Below are positions 19,002-29,448 of a stretch of DNA of 37,132 nt, piece by piece. The notes below the pieces were generated by a model that saw nothing but the letters and a program-made list of their open reading frames with translations, was not told the DNA's origin and made no database searches. The position numbers were made by a program, and so were the translations under genes. Numbering within the stretch: position 1 is the stretch's first letter; every line of letters begins with the position of its first letter. Origin of the DNA: an uncultured bacterium (GTDB taxonomy: Bacteria; Patescibacteriota; Gracilibacteria; Absconditabacterales; Absconditicoccaceae); NCBI GenBank assembly GCA_903918675.1, contig CAIXFE010000002.1, forward strand, positions 1-37,132, read 5' to 3'.

Positions 19002-20537
19002 CTACATATTTAGTGGTTTTCCAGTCATTTCACTTGGAATTTTCAATCACATCAAAGTGAGCACCGTAGGTGCGATATCGGACAATCATCACTTGGCTTT
19101 GGTCGGAACGACTTCGCCATTTTTGATATATCGGAAAGGAACAGGATTCATCGTATGCGCAGTCATCGGATGCTCAGGAGTCCCCATATCTTCACAATTG
19201 CCGTGATCGGCCGTGACTAATAAATCGAAATTATTTACTTTGCAGAAATTGATAATCTTGCTCGTGCATTCATCTAATTTTTTCACTGCCTGGATGGCAG
19301 CGTCCATTTTGCCGGTGTGGCCTACCATATCTCCATTGGCGAAATTTACTGCGACGAAATCAAATTCTTTTGCGTTGGCGAAGAATGCATCTAATATCTC
19401 TTGCGCGGACATTTCTGGATCGAGATCGTAGGTCGCTACTTTATGCGAGGGGACTAGGATATCTTTCTCTCCATCGTAGACGATCTGTTTGTCGCCATTG
19501 AGGAATTTGGTAACGTGAGCAAATTTTTCTGTCTCTGCGAGATGCAATTGTCTCCTTTCATTGTGTGCGATCACCTCGCCTAAAGTGTTTTTGATATTGG
19601 ATTCTTTGATGAATATTGGCCCATCGTATTCTTTATAATATTTTGTCATCGCGACGAAATAAATGTTTCTGAGATTTTTGAGCGTCCGTCCATTGTGAGG
19701 TCGCATGGGATATTCCTTAGCGAGACTAGGATTGCAAGAGACCATGATCGCTTGCGTCATCTGTCTAGCTCTATCGGATCTGAAGTTGAGATGGAATATT
19801 GTGTCGCCATCTTCTATCTGCTCTGCATTCATGAAACACACGGGAGGAAGGAATTCATCCATGATCCCCAACTCATATTGTTTCGCGATATATTCACTGG
19901 GAGAATCACTGGTCTGGAGTTGTCCAAACATGATTTCATCGTAGGATTTCTGGATTCTTTCTCGGTTGTTGTCTCTATCCATGCCGAAGTATCTTCACGC
20001 GAGACTCGCTATCGTCACATTGGGAAATTTCTCAGAGAGAAATTTCTCAAACTCCTGCATCAGTCACAATGCTGAATCTGGAGCCAAATCGCGACCGTCT
20101 CCGAACAGATGCAGAAACACTGAAACGTCACTGGGGATCAGAGCTAATATTTTTTTGAGATGTGAATCCATAGCATGCACTCCGCCTGGTCAGAATAATT
20201 GTAGAATATGGAGATTGGAATTGTTTTTTTTACAATGCTCTATTCACTGCTTCAGCTCTGGCAATTTTGCGAAGCTGCCATCATCCAACATGTCTTGTAT
20301 CTGGACGAGATATTGCTTGATGATCCTCCCTGTACCGATCGTCATGTGTCCGACTTCAGAATTTCCCATCTGCCCATCTGGCAATCATACTGCCCTACCA
20401 GAAGCCTCTAATTGAGTAGTTAATTTTTTGAACAGGGCTGTAAATGTGGGCGACTTAGCCATGGTGATAGCATTTTCATTGGGAGTCTGGGTATTTATTC
20501 CAAATCCGTCGAGGACAATCAGTGCTAATTTTTTCAT
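19002..20537 (-). CDS. gpmI: 2,3-bisphosphoglycerate-independent phosphoglycerate mutase
   Basis: 511 residues, the usual length. Interconverts 3- and 2-phosphoglycerate in glycolysis using two Mn ions. N-terminal metal/phosphatase motif [10 protein letters not shown]; catalytic S60 in [66 protein letters not shown]. The C-terminus [16 protein letters not shown], with TGA for several Gly, is recovered only with code 25. The 5' part upstream of 19982 likewise holds TGA codons (AVGLPDG, KQGIEH, LAGRYFG). A good minus-strand promoter sits about 35 bp before the ATG. Confidence 0.96.
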
Positions 20538-20571
20538 AAGCAGCTAGGGATGATAAAATTTGATATCTGAT

Positions 20572-20599
20572 AGTATAGTCTTTGGCTGATGTTTTTCAA
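20572..20599 (-). promoter_or_regulatory. gpmI promoter
   Basis: On the minus strand, TTGAAA (20599-20594), 16-nt spacer and TATACT (20577-20572). The leader to the ATG at 20537 would be about 30 nt, with no Shine-Dalgarno. Confidence 0.6.
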
Positions 20600-20622
20600 T
20601 GGGAGAATAATTGGAATAATTG

Positions 20623-20697
20623 TGTCATTCTGATCCCGACGGGTCGGGAGAAGAATATAAGTAGCTAATTATATCCTTCGCTGCTCTCAGGATGACA
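20623..20697. repeat. palindromic intergenic repeat element
   Basis: A 75-bp imperfect inverted repeat, from tgtcattctga to tcaggatgaca, with an inner perfect hairpin tcccgacgggtcggga (20634-20649). This is the look of dispersed REP/MITE-like elements. It occupies most of the gap between gpmI and the small gene at 20740. Confidence 0.6.
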
Positions 20698-20704
20698 GTA
20701 ATAA

Positions 20705-20733
20705 CAAAAAAGATGGAGGTCATTACGACCTCC
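20705..20733 (-). terminator. rho-independent terminator of the small gene
   Basis: On the minus strand a perfect 7-bp stem ggaggtc/gacctcc with loop gtaat is followed by atc and six T. It starts six bases after the stop of the gene at 20740-21030. Confidence 0.85.
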
Positions 20734-20739
20734 ACTAAT

Positions 20740-21030
20740 TTATTCAGTTTTAGGAAATACCTCATGCACCTTGAGTGCATTGATGACTTGTTGGAATAAT
20801 CCCTGCCCAGATGTTTCTGGTTTGAGAAAATGCTCAATCTTCAATTGCTTAGTCTTGCGGTGCTGATAGAGAAGAACGATTTCGTTTTCTTTTATGAAAA
20901 CAATGTGACTGCCATGATATGGACTGCCCGCCTTGCCCCATGTCCGGCCAAAGCCATGACACTGATTGATGATGTTTTGAATTTCCGAGAAATTTCTAAT
21001 GGTGTTGATGCATACTTGTTTTTCGTTCAT
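20740..21030 (-). CDS. small protein of unknown function with strong SD and no TGA codons
   Basis: 96 residues, not recognised. Contains Cys5 plus CHGFGRTWGKAGSPYHGSH, a Gly/His-rich segment, then a strand (HIVFIKENEIVLLYQHRK) and a helical end. All seven glycines use GGN codons; none is TGA, unlike every other gene of similar or larger size here. It also has a perfect GGAGGT five bases before ATG, almost unique in this window, and its own strong terminator. Both traits suggest acquisition from a standard-code donor. The mixture of Cys and His could bind metal; that is speculation. Confidence 0.75.
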   Translation of the reverse strand: MNEKQVCINTIRNFSEIQNIINQCHGFGRTWGKAGSPYHGSHIVFIKENEIVLLYQHRKTKQLKIEHFLKPETSGQGLFQQVINALKVHEVFPKTE

Positions 21031-21035
21031 ACGTT

Positions 21036-21041
21036 ACCTCC
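21036..21041 (-). promoter_or_regulatory. Shine-Dalgarno GGAGGT
   Basis: Perfect anti-SD complement five bases upstream of the ATG at 21030. Noted because neighbouring genes lack one. Confidence 0.8.
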
Positions 21042-21199
21042 GTGTTTTGGAAATTTTTTTTGAATCTAGTGATATGCTGAGGGATAGCAAGTTTTTTTAT
21101 CTGAAAATCGTCTGTTAAATCGACAGTGTTTTTTTATAATTTATTTGGTTTCGGATATTTATACATTCAGAGATTCTTCCATTGTTTTGTAAATTCTTA

Positions 21200-21230
21200 T
21201 CCCGCCTTGCGGGACTTCGCTCCGCTCGAA
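21200..21230. repeat. small GC-rich hairpins
   Basis: tcccgccttgcggga (21200-21214) is a perfect 6-bp stem, followed by ttcgctccgctcgaa, another short inverted repeat. They lie in the leader region of the nuclease gene and resemble the other dispersed palindromes of the window. Confidence 0.5.
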
Positions 21231-21257
21231 TTTTTAAATTCGTAAATTCCCTTCAAG

Positions 21258-22496
21258 ATGTATTCCTTCTCTCAGATCCAACTCTTCTCCTGATGTCCCA
21301 AAAAATATCAATACAGATATCTGGATAAGATCGAGAAAGAATTTGAATCGTCGCCAGATTTGCTCCTAGGACACAGTGTCCATGCCGTGTTGGAAAATCT
21401 ATATAATAAGGTAAATGTTTTTGTCGTGCCCACATTGGATGATGTGCTCAAAGATTTTCAGACAATATGGGAGAAGGAATTAGCAGAGGCGACCAGTGAA
21501 AAACCACTGCAGATGAAATGAGATAATCAATTGGAGGATTATGTCCGTAGGGGCATCATGTATCTGAAATGATATTATCAAAAATATGCGCCGTTCAAAG
21601 ATGTGAAAGTCATTGCGACGGAGCTCAATTTACAATTCGATCTTGATATAAAAGAAAATCCCCCGCCCGCCAAAGCGGACACTCCTCTTCAAAAAGGGGG
21701 AAACAAAAAATTTCGTGGTTTTATAGATAGATTGGATAAGGAAGGTGATACCTTCATCATCAATGATTACAAGACGGGGAAAAATTTACCGCCCGAGCAG
21801 AAAGAAGAATACGTCGAACAGCTCACCTTATACGGATTGGGAATCCAGCAGAAATATGCCAAATATTTTACAAACTTAAAAGCCAGACTTTTTTATCTAC
21901 ATTTTGATTTGGTGGACGAACGAGAGATTACCCAGGAAAGCATACAGAAGGTCGTAGAGAAATATGGCGCGATGATAGACGATATCGAGCAAAGAAAATT
22001 TCATTACAATATGGGCGATAAGAAATCTTTTGAGCCAAAAGAGAGCCCGCACTGTGCCTATTGTGAATATAGGTCCATCTGCCCCTTGCGGGCCCATGAG
22101 AAATATGACGACGAAGTCGTAGGTGGCGAGCTCGGCGAGAAAACCATTAAATGACTCGTAGATGAATACGTCACGCTCGCTCGCTCAGAATCCGATGCGA
22201 AAGGACAGAGAGATGCGATCAAAGATATCTTGGTCGATTATTTAGAAAAAAAATGATTGCTGAAATTATTTGGAAATACGGGAAAAATTTCTGCCAGTCA
22301 GTGAGAAAATATTTCGATCAAAGACAAAGACAAACTGCACGCGATCTTAGGCAAGCTCTGATTACTAGACGAAGCCCTGGAGATAGACAGATTCAAAATT
22401 CAGAAACGAGTAAAAGAAGGCAAGCTCCCGATAGAGAAAACCGAAGGGTCGATAGAAAAAAATAATTTTTGGATCTTGAGAGGAGGAGAAGTATAA
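21258..22496 (+). CDS. PD-(D/E)XK nuclease with Fe-S cysteines (AddB/Cas4-like)
   Basis: 412 residues. A RecB-family nuclease core: GHSVHAVLE (38-46), E122, RGFIDRLD with D157, then FIINDYKTGK with D170 and K172. C13 (LFSGCPKKYQYRYL) with three cysteines in HCAYCEYRSIC near residue 280 would hold a 4Fe-4S cluster, as in AddB and Cas4. The C-terminus adds about 120 residues (GLLKLFGNTGKISAS, KLHAILGKLGLLDEALEIDR) of unknown role, perhaps DNA binding. Residues about 133-150 (KENPPPAKADTPLQKGGN) come from a palindromic repeat inserted in frame between two core strands. No CRISPR array or helicase partner lies in the window, so its role, probably DNA repair, is inferred. Confidence 0.9.
21656..21704. 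repeat. palindromic element inside the nuclease reading frame
   Basis: 49 bp, from aaatcccccgcc to gggggaaac. It aligns end to end with the right-hand element at 12693-12739. It is translated in frame as a Pro/Lys/Gly-rich loop between E122 and D157 of the nuclease core. Confidence 0.7.
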
Positions 22497-22501
22497 TTTC
22501 T

Positions 22502-22599
22502 AATTTCTAATTTTCAATTTCTAATTTTCAATTTCTAATTTTCAATTTCTAATTTTCAATTTCTAATTTTCAATTTCTAATTTTCAATTTCTAATTTTC
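22502..22599. repeat. 14-bp tandem repeat
   Basis: Seven perfect copies of aatttctaattttc directly after the nuclease stop codon, with a partial copy before them. No coding or promoter function is evident. Confidence 0.95.
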
Positions 22600-22612
22600 A
22601 ATGTTCAATTCC

Positions 22613-22697
22613 CATCGTTCCAGATCCTATCGTTCTATCGTTCCAAAACCTATCGTTCCAAAACCTACCGTTCTATCGTTCCATCCCCTATCGTTCT
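22613..22697. repeat. degenerate atcgttcc repeats
   Basis: Seven copies of atcgttcc or a one-to-two-base variant, spaced irregularly by ccaaaacct or similar strings. It directly follows the 14-bp repeat, which makes a 200-bp low-complexity gap between two convergent genes. Confidence 0.8.
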
Positions 22698-22710
22698 CAA
22701 TTCCATCTAT

Positions 22711-22738
22711 AAAAAATCCTCACCACGAAGAGCGAGGA
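22711..22738 (-). terminator. rho-independent terminator of the SLH/CARDB gene
   Basis: On the minus strand tcctc/gagga arms enclose a short loop and are followed by six T. It lies 46 bp past the stop of the gene at 22784. Confidence 0.7.
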
Positions 22739-22783
22739 CGGTTGATTCATTACTGTTTGCGATAGGGAAGCTATCGTATGTTA

Positions 22784-24496
22784 CTAGTCGGTTTTATAAT
22801 GTAATGTTACTGTGTTATTACTTTTGGATACTTCCAGAAAATTAGTCTCACTTCACACACTGCATACTAACTCGTCGATATCATCATATGTATACTGGGA
22901 TAGATCAAATGTTTCAGTATACGAAGCTCATGGAGCCAACATAGTCCTATCTCACTGAAAAGAGATAGAAATGTTTTGGATACCATTGATGGGTGGGAAT
23001 TCTCCATTGAGCAGGCATAGGACCTGGCTTCCTGGTATCGGCCCAGATCATATATTACTCACTGTAAAAACCATTTTTTTATTCACTCTATCTACATCAG
23101 TCACTACTAAGGACAGATCACCCGTTCAAGCATTCTTTTCTATGGTATCAAATGAAAATGCATAAGAGTTATTTCTTGGATTGTCATCATTGCTTACTCC
23201 AGCGACACAAGACATTGTCTTGGAAGCTGATCTATTATAGAAATTAGAAAACAGTCATTCGCTATTGAAAGTAAATGATCCTCATGCAGGAATAGATGTC
23301 CCATTGAGATGTTGAGTGAGGAGTGTCTGTCATTCAGCTGTGGAATAGTCTTCACAGATAAATGTGATATCACCCAGAAAATTTGTGTTCCCTATATTTT
23401 TGATGACCGTTTGTGTATAGAATTTATTGTCATAAAGACTTGGGGCATTCCCATATATATTCATATGATCTATTATCAGATCAAATCCTTGAGCACCAGT
23501 ACTGGGCGCTATGACTGTGCTTGCTGCCCCTACAGTCACAGTGAAACTTGTTGAATTGTTGTTTTCATTACTCTCATAAATTGAGGATGATTGAAGTTGG
23601 ACATTACAACTAATGGCATAACTTTTTGCTTCAGGAAACATATTTGGATGAGTTCATGGAGTATTTGTCAATCATGCAATTGTTATATCTTGATTGGCTC
23701 AAAAGGTCCAATTAGTGATCTCTTTTCTTATAGATGAACCACAAGTTACAACTACCTTAGTAGCAGAAGTTAATACGGTCGAGGCTCAAATATTTTTTAC
23801 CGTCACTTTTAGATATGGCGCCTCATCTCATACCTTTGGCGATGGATAGGCGGGGTCTAATCCAACCGATGTTATCTCAAAATCTGGTTTATTCGTAGAA
23901 GCGATATCGATGTTATTTTGCTGGATATATGTAGCTATATCAGATAATTGTCCTACTCTATACAGAAGTATTCCTAGTTTCCCTCTAGTAATCGACAAAG
24001 TTGGGTTTAATAAATCTAAGCCACTTAACAATCATAATGTTTGAGCACTCCTGTAATATTCCGTGGCTCGATTTGGACCTGATTCATCTTTTTTCCCTTC
24101 TAGCATTCTGATGATAATGGCTATGGCTTGTGCATTAGTTAATGAAGAACTCGGACTGAAATTGCCATTAATTCCCAGAATATATCCTCTGGTGCAGGTA
24201 TCATATATATACGTTTTCATGGTATTGGGTTTTACGAGATCAGGAAACCTTGTGCAATTTTGATTCGTTGCCATTGCGGGTCTTTGCAAAATACTATTTG
24301 CAAACACTGAGAAAAATTTGGAGGCTTCATCTCTTCTAATACTTTGATTTGCTTTGAATGTACTCGCATTGGTATATTGAGTTAAGCCATTTTGATGGAG
24401 CCAAGCAACTGCAGTATCTAATTCTTTCGTAGCTGCCAAGAGAGATGTAGGGACAACGACACAGAGGAGTAATGCCAACCAAAATCATTTTTTCAT
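22784..24496 (-). CDS. secreted SLH-type protein with CARDB-like repeats
   Basis: 570 residues. Signal peptide MKKGFWLALLLCVVVPTSLLA. Residues about 25-215 carry SLH-like repeats: LDTAVAWLHQNGLTQYTNAS, IRRDEASKFFSVFANSIL, SSLTNAQAIAIIIRMLEGKK, ITRGKLGILLYRVGQLSD. From about 220 follow three CARDB-like beta domains, marked by PYLKVTVKNIGASTVL, YTQTVIKNIGNTNFLGDI and MVFTVSNIGSGPIPGSQV, typical of extracellular adhesion stalks. Many Gly are TGA. It is a longer paralogue of the protein at 24620: same signal peptide style, same SLH blocks, one more set of CARDB domains. Likely anchored in the S-layer; the partner is unknown. Confidence 0.88.
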
Positions 24497-24619
24497 AATA
24501 GAGAAAAAAGAATTAAAAAGAAAATAAGTATCATGTATATAATTTATCGTGCTCGGCTGATCAGCTGGGAGAAGGCCTCAAAATCTAAATGCTAAATTTT
24601 GTATCCTTCTAACTTCAAA

Positions 24620-25594
24620 CTATTCTCCTACTGCGAAGACTAGGTTCTTGGAATTGTTATTTACATTACTTTCTGTTACATCGAAAGAATACAGTTGGAG
24701 ATTGCAGGTCAATTTATATCATGAATCTGCTGAAGGGAAGAGATATATGCCAGTATTTATCTGGTTGCTCATGTGAAATATTTGTGAGCCATTTTGAGCG
24801 AAGTTGCCTCAAGTAATGACATAGTTCACAATGGTAGCATCATTAGAGGTACACGTGATGCCCAATTTTGTGCTATCACTGAGTTGCACTGTGGCTCAAA
24901 TATTCTTGATACTCGCCGCGAGATAGAGATGCTCATCATCTACTTTTGGACCTGAATACGCAGGGTCCCGCGCCAGTCACTGTATGACAAAGTCTGGTTG
25001 TGTAAGGGCGGATCCTGTGGATCCTATAGCATCATCACCTGTACCCACTTGTCCTGCTCTATAGAGCAATAATGCTAAGATACCTCTCGTGATGGGAGTC
25101 GATTTATTTGTCAGATTGAGACCGGACAATAATCATAATGCATCTGCACGGGTATAATAGGCGTCTGACCAAGATGCTCATGATTCATCTTGAGTTCACT
25201 CCAGCATTCTGATGATTGTCGCGATCGCCTGCGCATTGGAGAGCGATGCTTTGGGATAAAATTTTCCATTACTTCATTGCAGGTATCATTTGTTGCAGGC
25301 ATTGAGTACATAATTTCTCATCGTGTTGGTACTAGCGACATCTGTCAATGCTGTGCAGACACTACTCGTGACAGTAGTTTTTATCTTTAAAATGTTTTTC
25401 GCAAATTGAGAAAAAAGTTTTGCTGCCTCGTCTCTTCTGATCTGCCTATTGGCTCAGAAGGCTATCGTGTTTGTATATTGGGTCAACGCATTGCTATGCA
25501 TCCATGAGATGACATCGTCTAGTGAATTAGTAGCTGCACTCGTGATGCATGGGAGAAGCAGGATGGTGAAGAGCGCATAGAAAACTTTTTTCAT
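24620..25594 (-). CDS. secreted SLH-type protein with one CARDB-like domain
   Basis: 324 residues. Signal peptide MKKVFYALFTILLLPCITSA. The SLH-like region matches the 22784 paralogue block by block: LDDVISWMHSNALTQYTNT, IRRDEAAKLFSQFAKNIL, ASLSNAQAIATIIRMLEGTQ, ITRGILALLLYRAGQVGTG. One beta domain follows (LYLAASIKNIGATVQLSDS) and ends at VGE. A DPAYSGPKVDDE linker corresponds to DPAYPSPKVGDE in the paralogue. Transcribed in the same direction, 123 bp before it; that gap holds a ctgatcag palindrome but no clear terminator. A recent tandem duplication with different tail lengths is the simplest reading. Confidence 0.88.
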
Positions 25595-25642
25595 ACTTTT
25601 ATGTTTTTATGAAAGATAAAAAGTATCTCCTTAGTATAAGGA

Positions 25643-26227
25643 CTAATAATTTTCGCATTTCACGATATAATAATTTGCATCATGATCGCATGAAGGACAT
25701 TTTGCTGGAGGATTTTTTCCTTTGTAGACGTATCCGCACTTGGTACACATCCGTTCGATGTCTTCAGCTTTGGCTCGTAAAGTACCGTCAGCCAAACGAT
25801 CATGCAATGCCTGATATCTTGCTTCGTGATGTTCTTCTGCGTGTGAAATACTTAATATCCTAGCAGCGACTTCTGGGAGTCATTCTTCTTTTGCGATCTT
25901 TGCAAATTCAGGATAGAGGCTACTATTTTCCATATGCTCGCCATTGATGGCATATTGCAGATTTTCTAATGTCGTTCCTTTCTTGACGAATGCGGCAGTC
26001 TCGACGACGACCTCATCGACATCTTTTCCCATTTTTTCTTTGACGAGCTGGATCATTTTAAAAAATCGTTCTGCGTGCTCCTTCTCTTGATCGGCTGTCT
26101 GCTCGAAGATCTCTGCGATCTGGAGATATCATTCTTTCCTCGCGATACTGGCGTACATGGTGTAGCGGTTCCTCGCTTGCGACTCTCCCACGAAAGCTTT
26201 AGTCAGGTTTTCTAATGTTTTCTGCAT
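25643..26227 (-). CDS. rbr: rubrerythrin
   Basis: 194 residues. NADH-linked peroxidase of anaerobes and microaerophiles. N-terminal di-iron four-helix domain with the ligand motifs ESQARNRY (E15), EKEHAE, NGEHMENSS and HAEEHHEARY. C-terminal rubredoxin-like iron site: CTKCGYVYKG and CPSCDHD. Length and order are canonical. Three TGA or fewer; TGA Gly at KEGYLQ and KEEGLPE. It is monocistronic: 48 bp from the next gene's start, with its own promoter containing an operator-like palindrome. It protects against hydrogen peroxide, fitting an anaerobic host-associated cell. Confidence 0.95.
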
Positions 26228-26344
26228 GGTATGAAATATGAAAAAATAAAAAGTCTGAACGTGATCATTGTCTGTATACTAACGAAGCGGTGTCCGTTTT
26301 CAAAGGGAAGTTTGGAAAGCGGGATTTTCTGCTCTGTGGAATTG

Positions 26345-26375
26345 TCATTATGAATCATAATGATAGTCTTGTCAA
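26345..26375 (-). promoter_or_regulatory. rbr promoter with overlapping operator-like palindrome
   Basis: Minus strand: TTGACA (26375-26370), 17-nt spacer, CATAAT (26352-26347). The 9-1-9 palindrome TCATTATGA-a-TCATAATGA (26345-26363) covers the -10 box and half the spacer, a classic repressor position. Its core ATTATGA-a-TCATAAT has the 7-1-7 spacing of Fur/PerR-type boxes. The leader to the ATG is about 110 nt and the rest of the gap 26228-26511 shows no convincing gene. Confidence 0.7.
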
Positions 26376-26511
26376 TTATTCCTCCTGCATTGTAAAGAAA
26401 ATGGCGGAGTAAATCAGCATATTTTTGTTGATTATCTCTGCGATTTGATAATATATGCAAACAATATCACGCATCTATTTTTTTAATGTTTTTAAATTTT
26501 TAAAAAAAAGT

Positions 26512-29409
26512 ATGAAAAAAAGACAATTATTTTCTGGCCTAATGGGATTAATAATTGGGTCTGTTCTTTTCTGATCTGCATTACAGGCACACGCAGCGAT
26601 CAACACCATCTCTATCACTACTCCCACCCTCGGAGCAGTACGATTGGGGACACAAACTATTAGCTGGACCAACGACAGCACAGGATTCGTTGATATCCAA
26701 TATTGTAAGGAGCCTGCTTGTAGTAGTGCGAGTTATACTACGATCTCATGAAATGTATTGTGAAGTGGTGGTGGTTCTTATTCTCGGAACACTACAACTG
26801 CAGCTGGAGATTCCAATCAATACAAGATAAGGATCCGTGCTGCTGGCAACGATACGATAGCGACGATTTCTAATTACTTCACTATAGACAATACAACTCC
26901 CACCTGATGAAGTTTTAGCATCAACGCCGGCGCTGCATATACCAACTCTACATCTGTGAACTTGACTACAACCTGCGCAACGGATGCAGGAGTAGGATGA
27001 GTGCAAGTAGCATTTGGCAATACTGCTAGCCCCACCAACCGACAATCTTGTAGTTCGAACATGTCATGGACGCTGACTGCAGGAGATGCTACCAAGACCG
27101 TCTATATGAGGTTTAGAGACTCAGCATGAAATACTACCTCAGATACCACTGATACTATTATCTTTGATGGCACGCCACCCGTCGTCATGGCTTGAGCAGA
27201 TATAGTTACCAATCATGCTGTATTTCTGACAGGTACAGTTGATGGAAATATTTCATGAATAGGGAGCTTGCTTTGGACTAATAACTCTACTGAGATATGA
27301 ACTTTTACCATCCCTGGAGCCGTAGACAATCAATCCACGCTACATATTACCGATGCCAGCGCAAATGGCACTTATATTGTCCAATTTGCTTCTACCGATA
27401 ATGCTGGCAATACCAATTCTGATACGATGAATCTTACCTGGGATACTGTAGCGCCTACCGTGGCTTCAATTGTTACATCTCCCAATCCAGCATCAGGGAC
27501 AGTAAATGTTACTGTATATTTCACGGAAGCTTTAGCATGAATATATACCTCCTTTCCACCGACAGTTTCTCTCGTCGTAAATGGTACACCACATGTCGTT
27601 ACACCAAATAATTCTGGTACTCATGTGAATGGATATAGTGGAGATAATCATCTTGCATGGGAATGAACGGTGAGTGTAGCAGGATTGACCAATGGGACAG
27701 CGACCTTCACAGTAACTGGAGCTAAAGATCTTGCATTAAATACTATGACGAACACTTCAACATGATCAATGACTATCGATACGGCATGACCAACATTTGT
27801 CATCAATGACGGAGTACAAGCATGACCAGTACAATCTGATACGATCAATGTCAGTGTCAGCGATGCTACTACCAGTGTGACGAGTACTTCTTATGGATTT
27901 AGCTCAGACATCATCTGTAATGGTAGCGATACTTATGATCACTCATTTACCTCAGCTGTAGATTTTGCGATCGCATGAAATTATCATAGTCCAACTACTC
28001 GGCTTTGTCTCAGAGCAATTGATGCTGCTGGGAATATCAGTTATACCAATGTCGGCATTATCAATACTGACAACACACCAACGGCGGCCCCTACGATTTC
28101 AACCCCTATCATTACTCCCGTTGCAGATACCACACCTCCTATCTGAATCACCGTAGCAGAAGCTAACGGACAATCTATCAATATTTATAGTGGATGAGTC
28201 CTCTTTCAGACGGTTTCTACCCCAATAAGTGGAGCGAACACCATTACATTAAACGATGTAGGAGAGGGTATCCATTCTAATTTCACTGCTACCTTTACTG
28301 ATCAGGCAGGGAATGAGTCTGCAGCAGTAAACATCTCTAGTTTCACAGTCGATGTCACTAAGCCAGTGGTAACGATCACTCCGCTCAATCCTGCATATAC
28401 CAATGATAGCACACCTACATTTACTGGTACTGTTACCGATAACCTCTCTGCGATTACGGGAGTCGAATACAGCCTTGATGATGGTGGCACATGGACAGAT
28501 GTTGGTGTGACTGCTGATGATGAATCGTTTGATTCATCTAATGAAAATTACAGTATTACTCCTGCCTCATTAGAAGATTGAGCATACACTATCATAGTAA
28601 GAGCTACCGATCAAGCAGGCAATGTTACTACAAGTTACGCAACACATACCTTCTATATAGATACAAAGAATCCCTCAGTTACTTTCAATATCCCAACCGA
28701 TGCAAATACTACGCTAAGCATTGCAGGAAACGCAATCAATAACTGACTTTCATCTATCAGTAATGTTGAATATTTCATCGACACCGTAGGGGTAAATGGT
28801 GCTGGTTGAGCTTTGACTCTAGCTGCTCCTGGAACGGGTACCAAGAATTTCAATGGGACTATCAATGTTTCTTGACTCACTAATGGGACCCATCTTCTTT
28901 ATGTCCATGCAAAGAATGTTGCCGGGACACGATGACCTACAGTTTACCATAGTTTCAATACTCAATCATTGACGGGTGCCGCTGACGGTATCGTCGTCAA
29001 TTCCGTAGCAAGGATATTAAATGGAACCACACCTACAGCTGGAGGAACGTATACCAATGGATATCACTTTAGATTTAATCTTACTATCAATGATAGTTCC
29101 AAAGATACATTAAATTTCAAGTTGTCTGATTGGTCAAATTCCTTGGCCACTATGGCTGTCGCCAACAATACCAAAGTTGTAGTCTCAGCAAATGGAGTTG
29201 CTACTGATACTGATGGTACTACTGGCACGACAGCTATACTCACAGGGGCTGATAGATATTCTAGCAATCTCAATATCAACGGTATGGATAGAGACACTTC
29301 TACACGAGGCAAACAGCTTATGGCAGATATGTTTTATAAGATTCCTACATGAGCACAGGGAATATTTTCTACTATGTATGGCATACAAGTTGTAGATACG
29401 GAGAGATAA
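26512..29409 (+). CDS. secreted protein of bacterial Ig-like repeats
   Basis: 965 residues, open throughout with TGA as Gly. Signal peptide MKKRQLFSGLMGLIIGSVLF, then cleavage near QAHA-AINT. The body is a chain of about eight Big/HYR-like Ig domains, each with a T-x-P or D-T-x-x-P opening and a D-x-A-G-N ending: DNTTPTGGSFSI, DGTPPVVMA, STDNAGNTNSD, DTVAPTVASIV, DAAGNISYTN, DQAGNESAAVN, DQAGNVTTSY. The last 140 residues form a different domain (LNFKLSDWSNSL, MADMFYKIPTGAQGIF). It lacks the terminal SLH-like module of the next two proteins. It is probably a surface fibre or adhesin; 39 bp separate it from the module gene, which could supply the anchor. Confidence 0.88.
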
Positions 29410-29448
29410 AAAGTAAAAATATTTTTTAAAACTTAACATACATAGAGC

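Noticed and set aside
19695-20415. Several plus-strand frames
   Set aside because: Antisense shadows of gpmI.
22502-22697. CRISPR array near a Cas4-like nuclease
   Set aside because: Units are 8-14 bp, contiguous or irregular, with no unique spacers of even length; no cas genes nearby.
26231-26395. Short plus-strand frame with one TGA in the rbr-Ig gap
   Set aside because: Low complexity, no leader, lies across the opposite-strand promoter.
26212-26460. Minus-strand open frame of 82 codons upstream of rubrerythrin
   Set aside because: It overlaps the rbr start, covers the promoter/operator and shows no recognisable protein pattern.
26746-27848. Minus-strand Ser/Val/Cys-rich frames
   Set aside because: Shadows of the Thr/Gly-rich Ig-like repeat gene on the plus strand.
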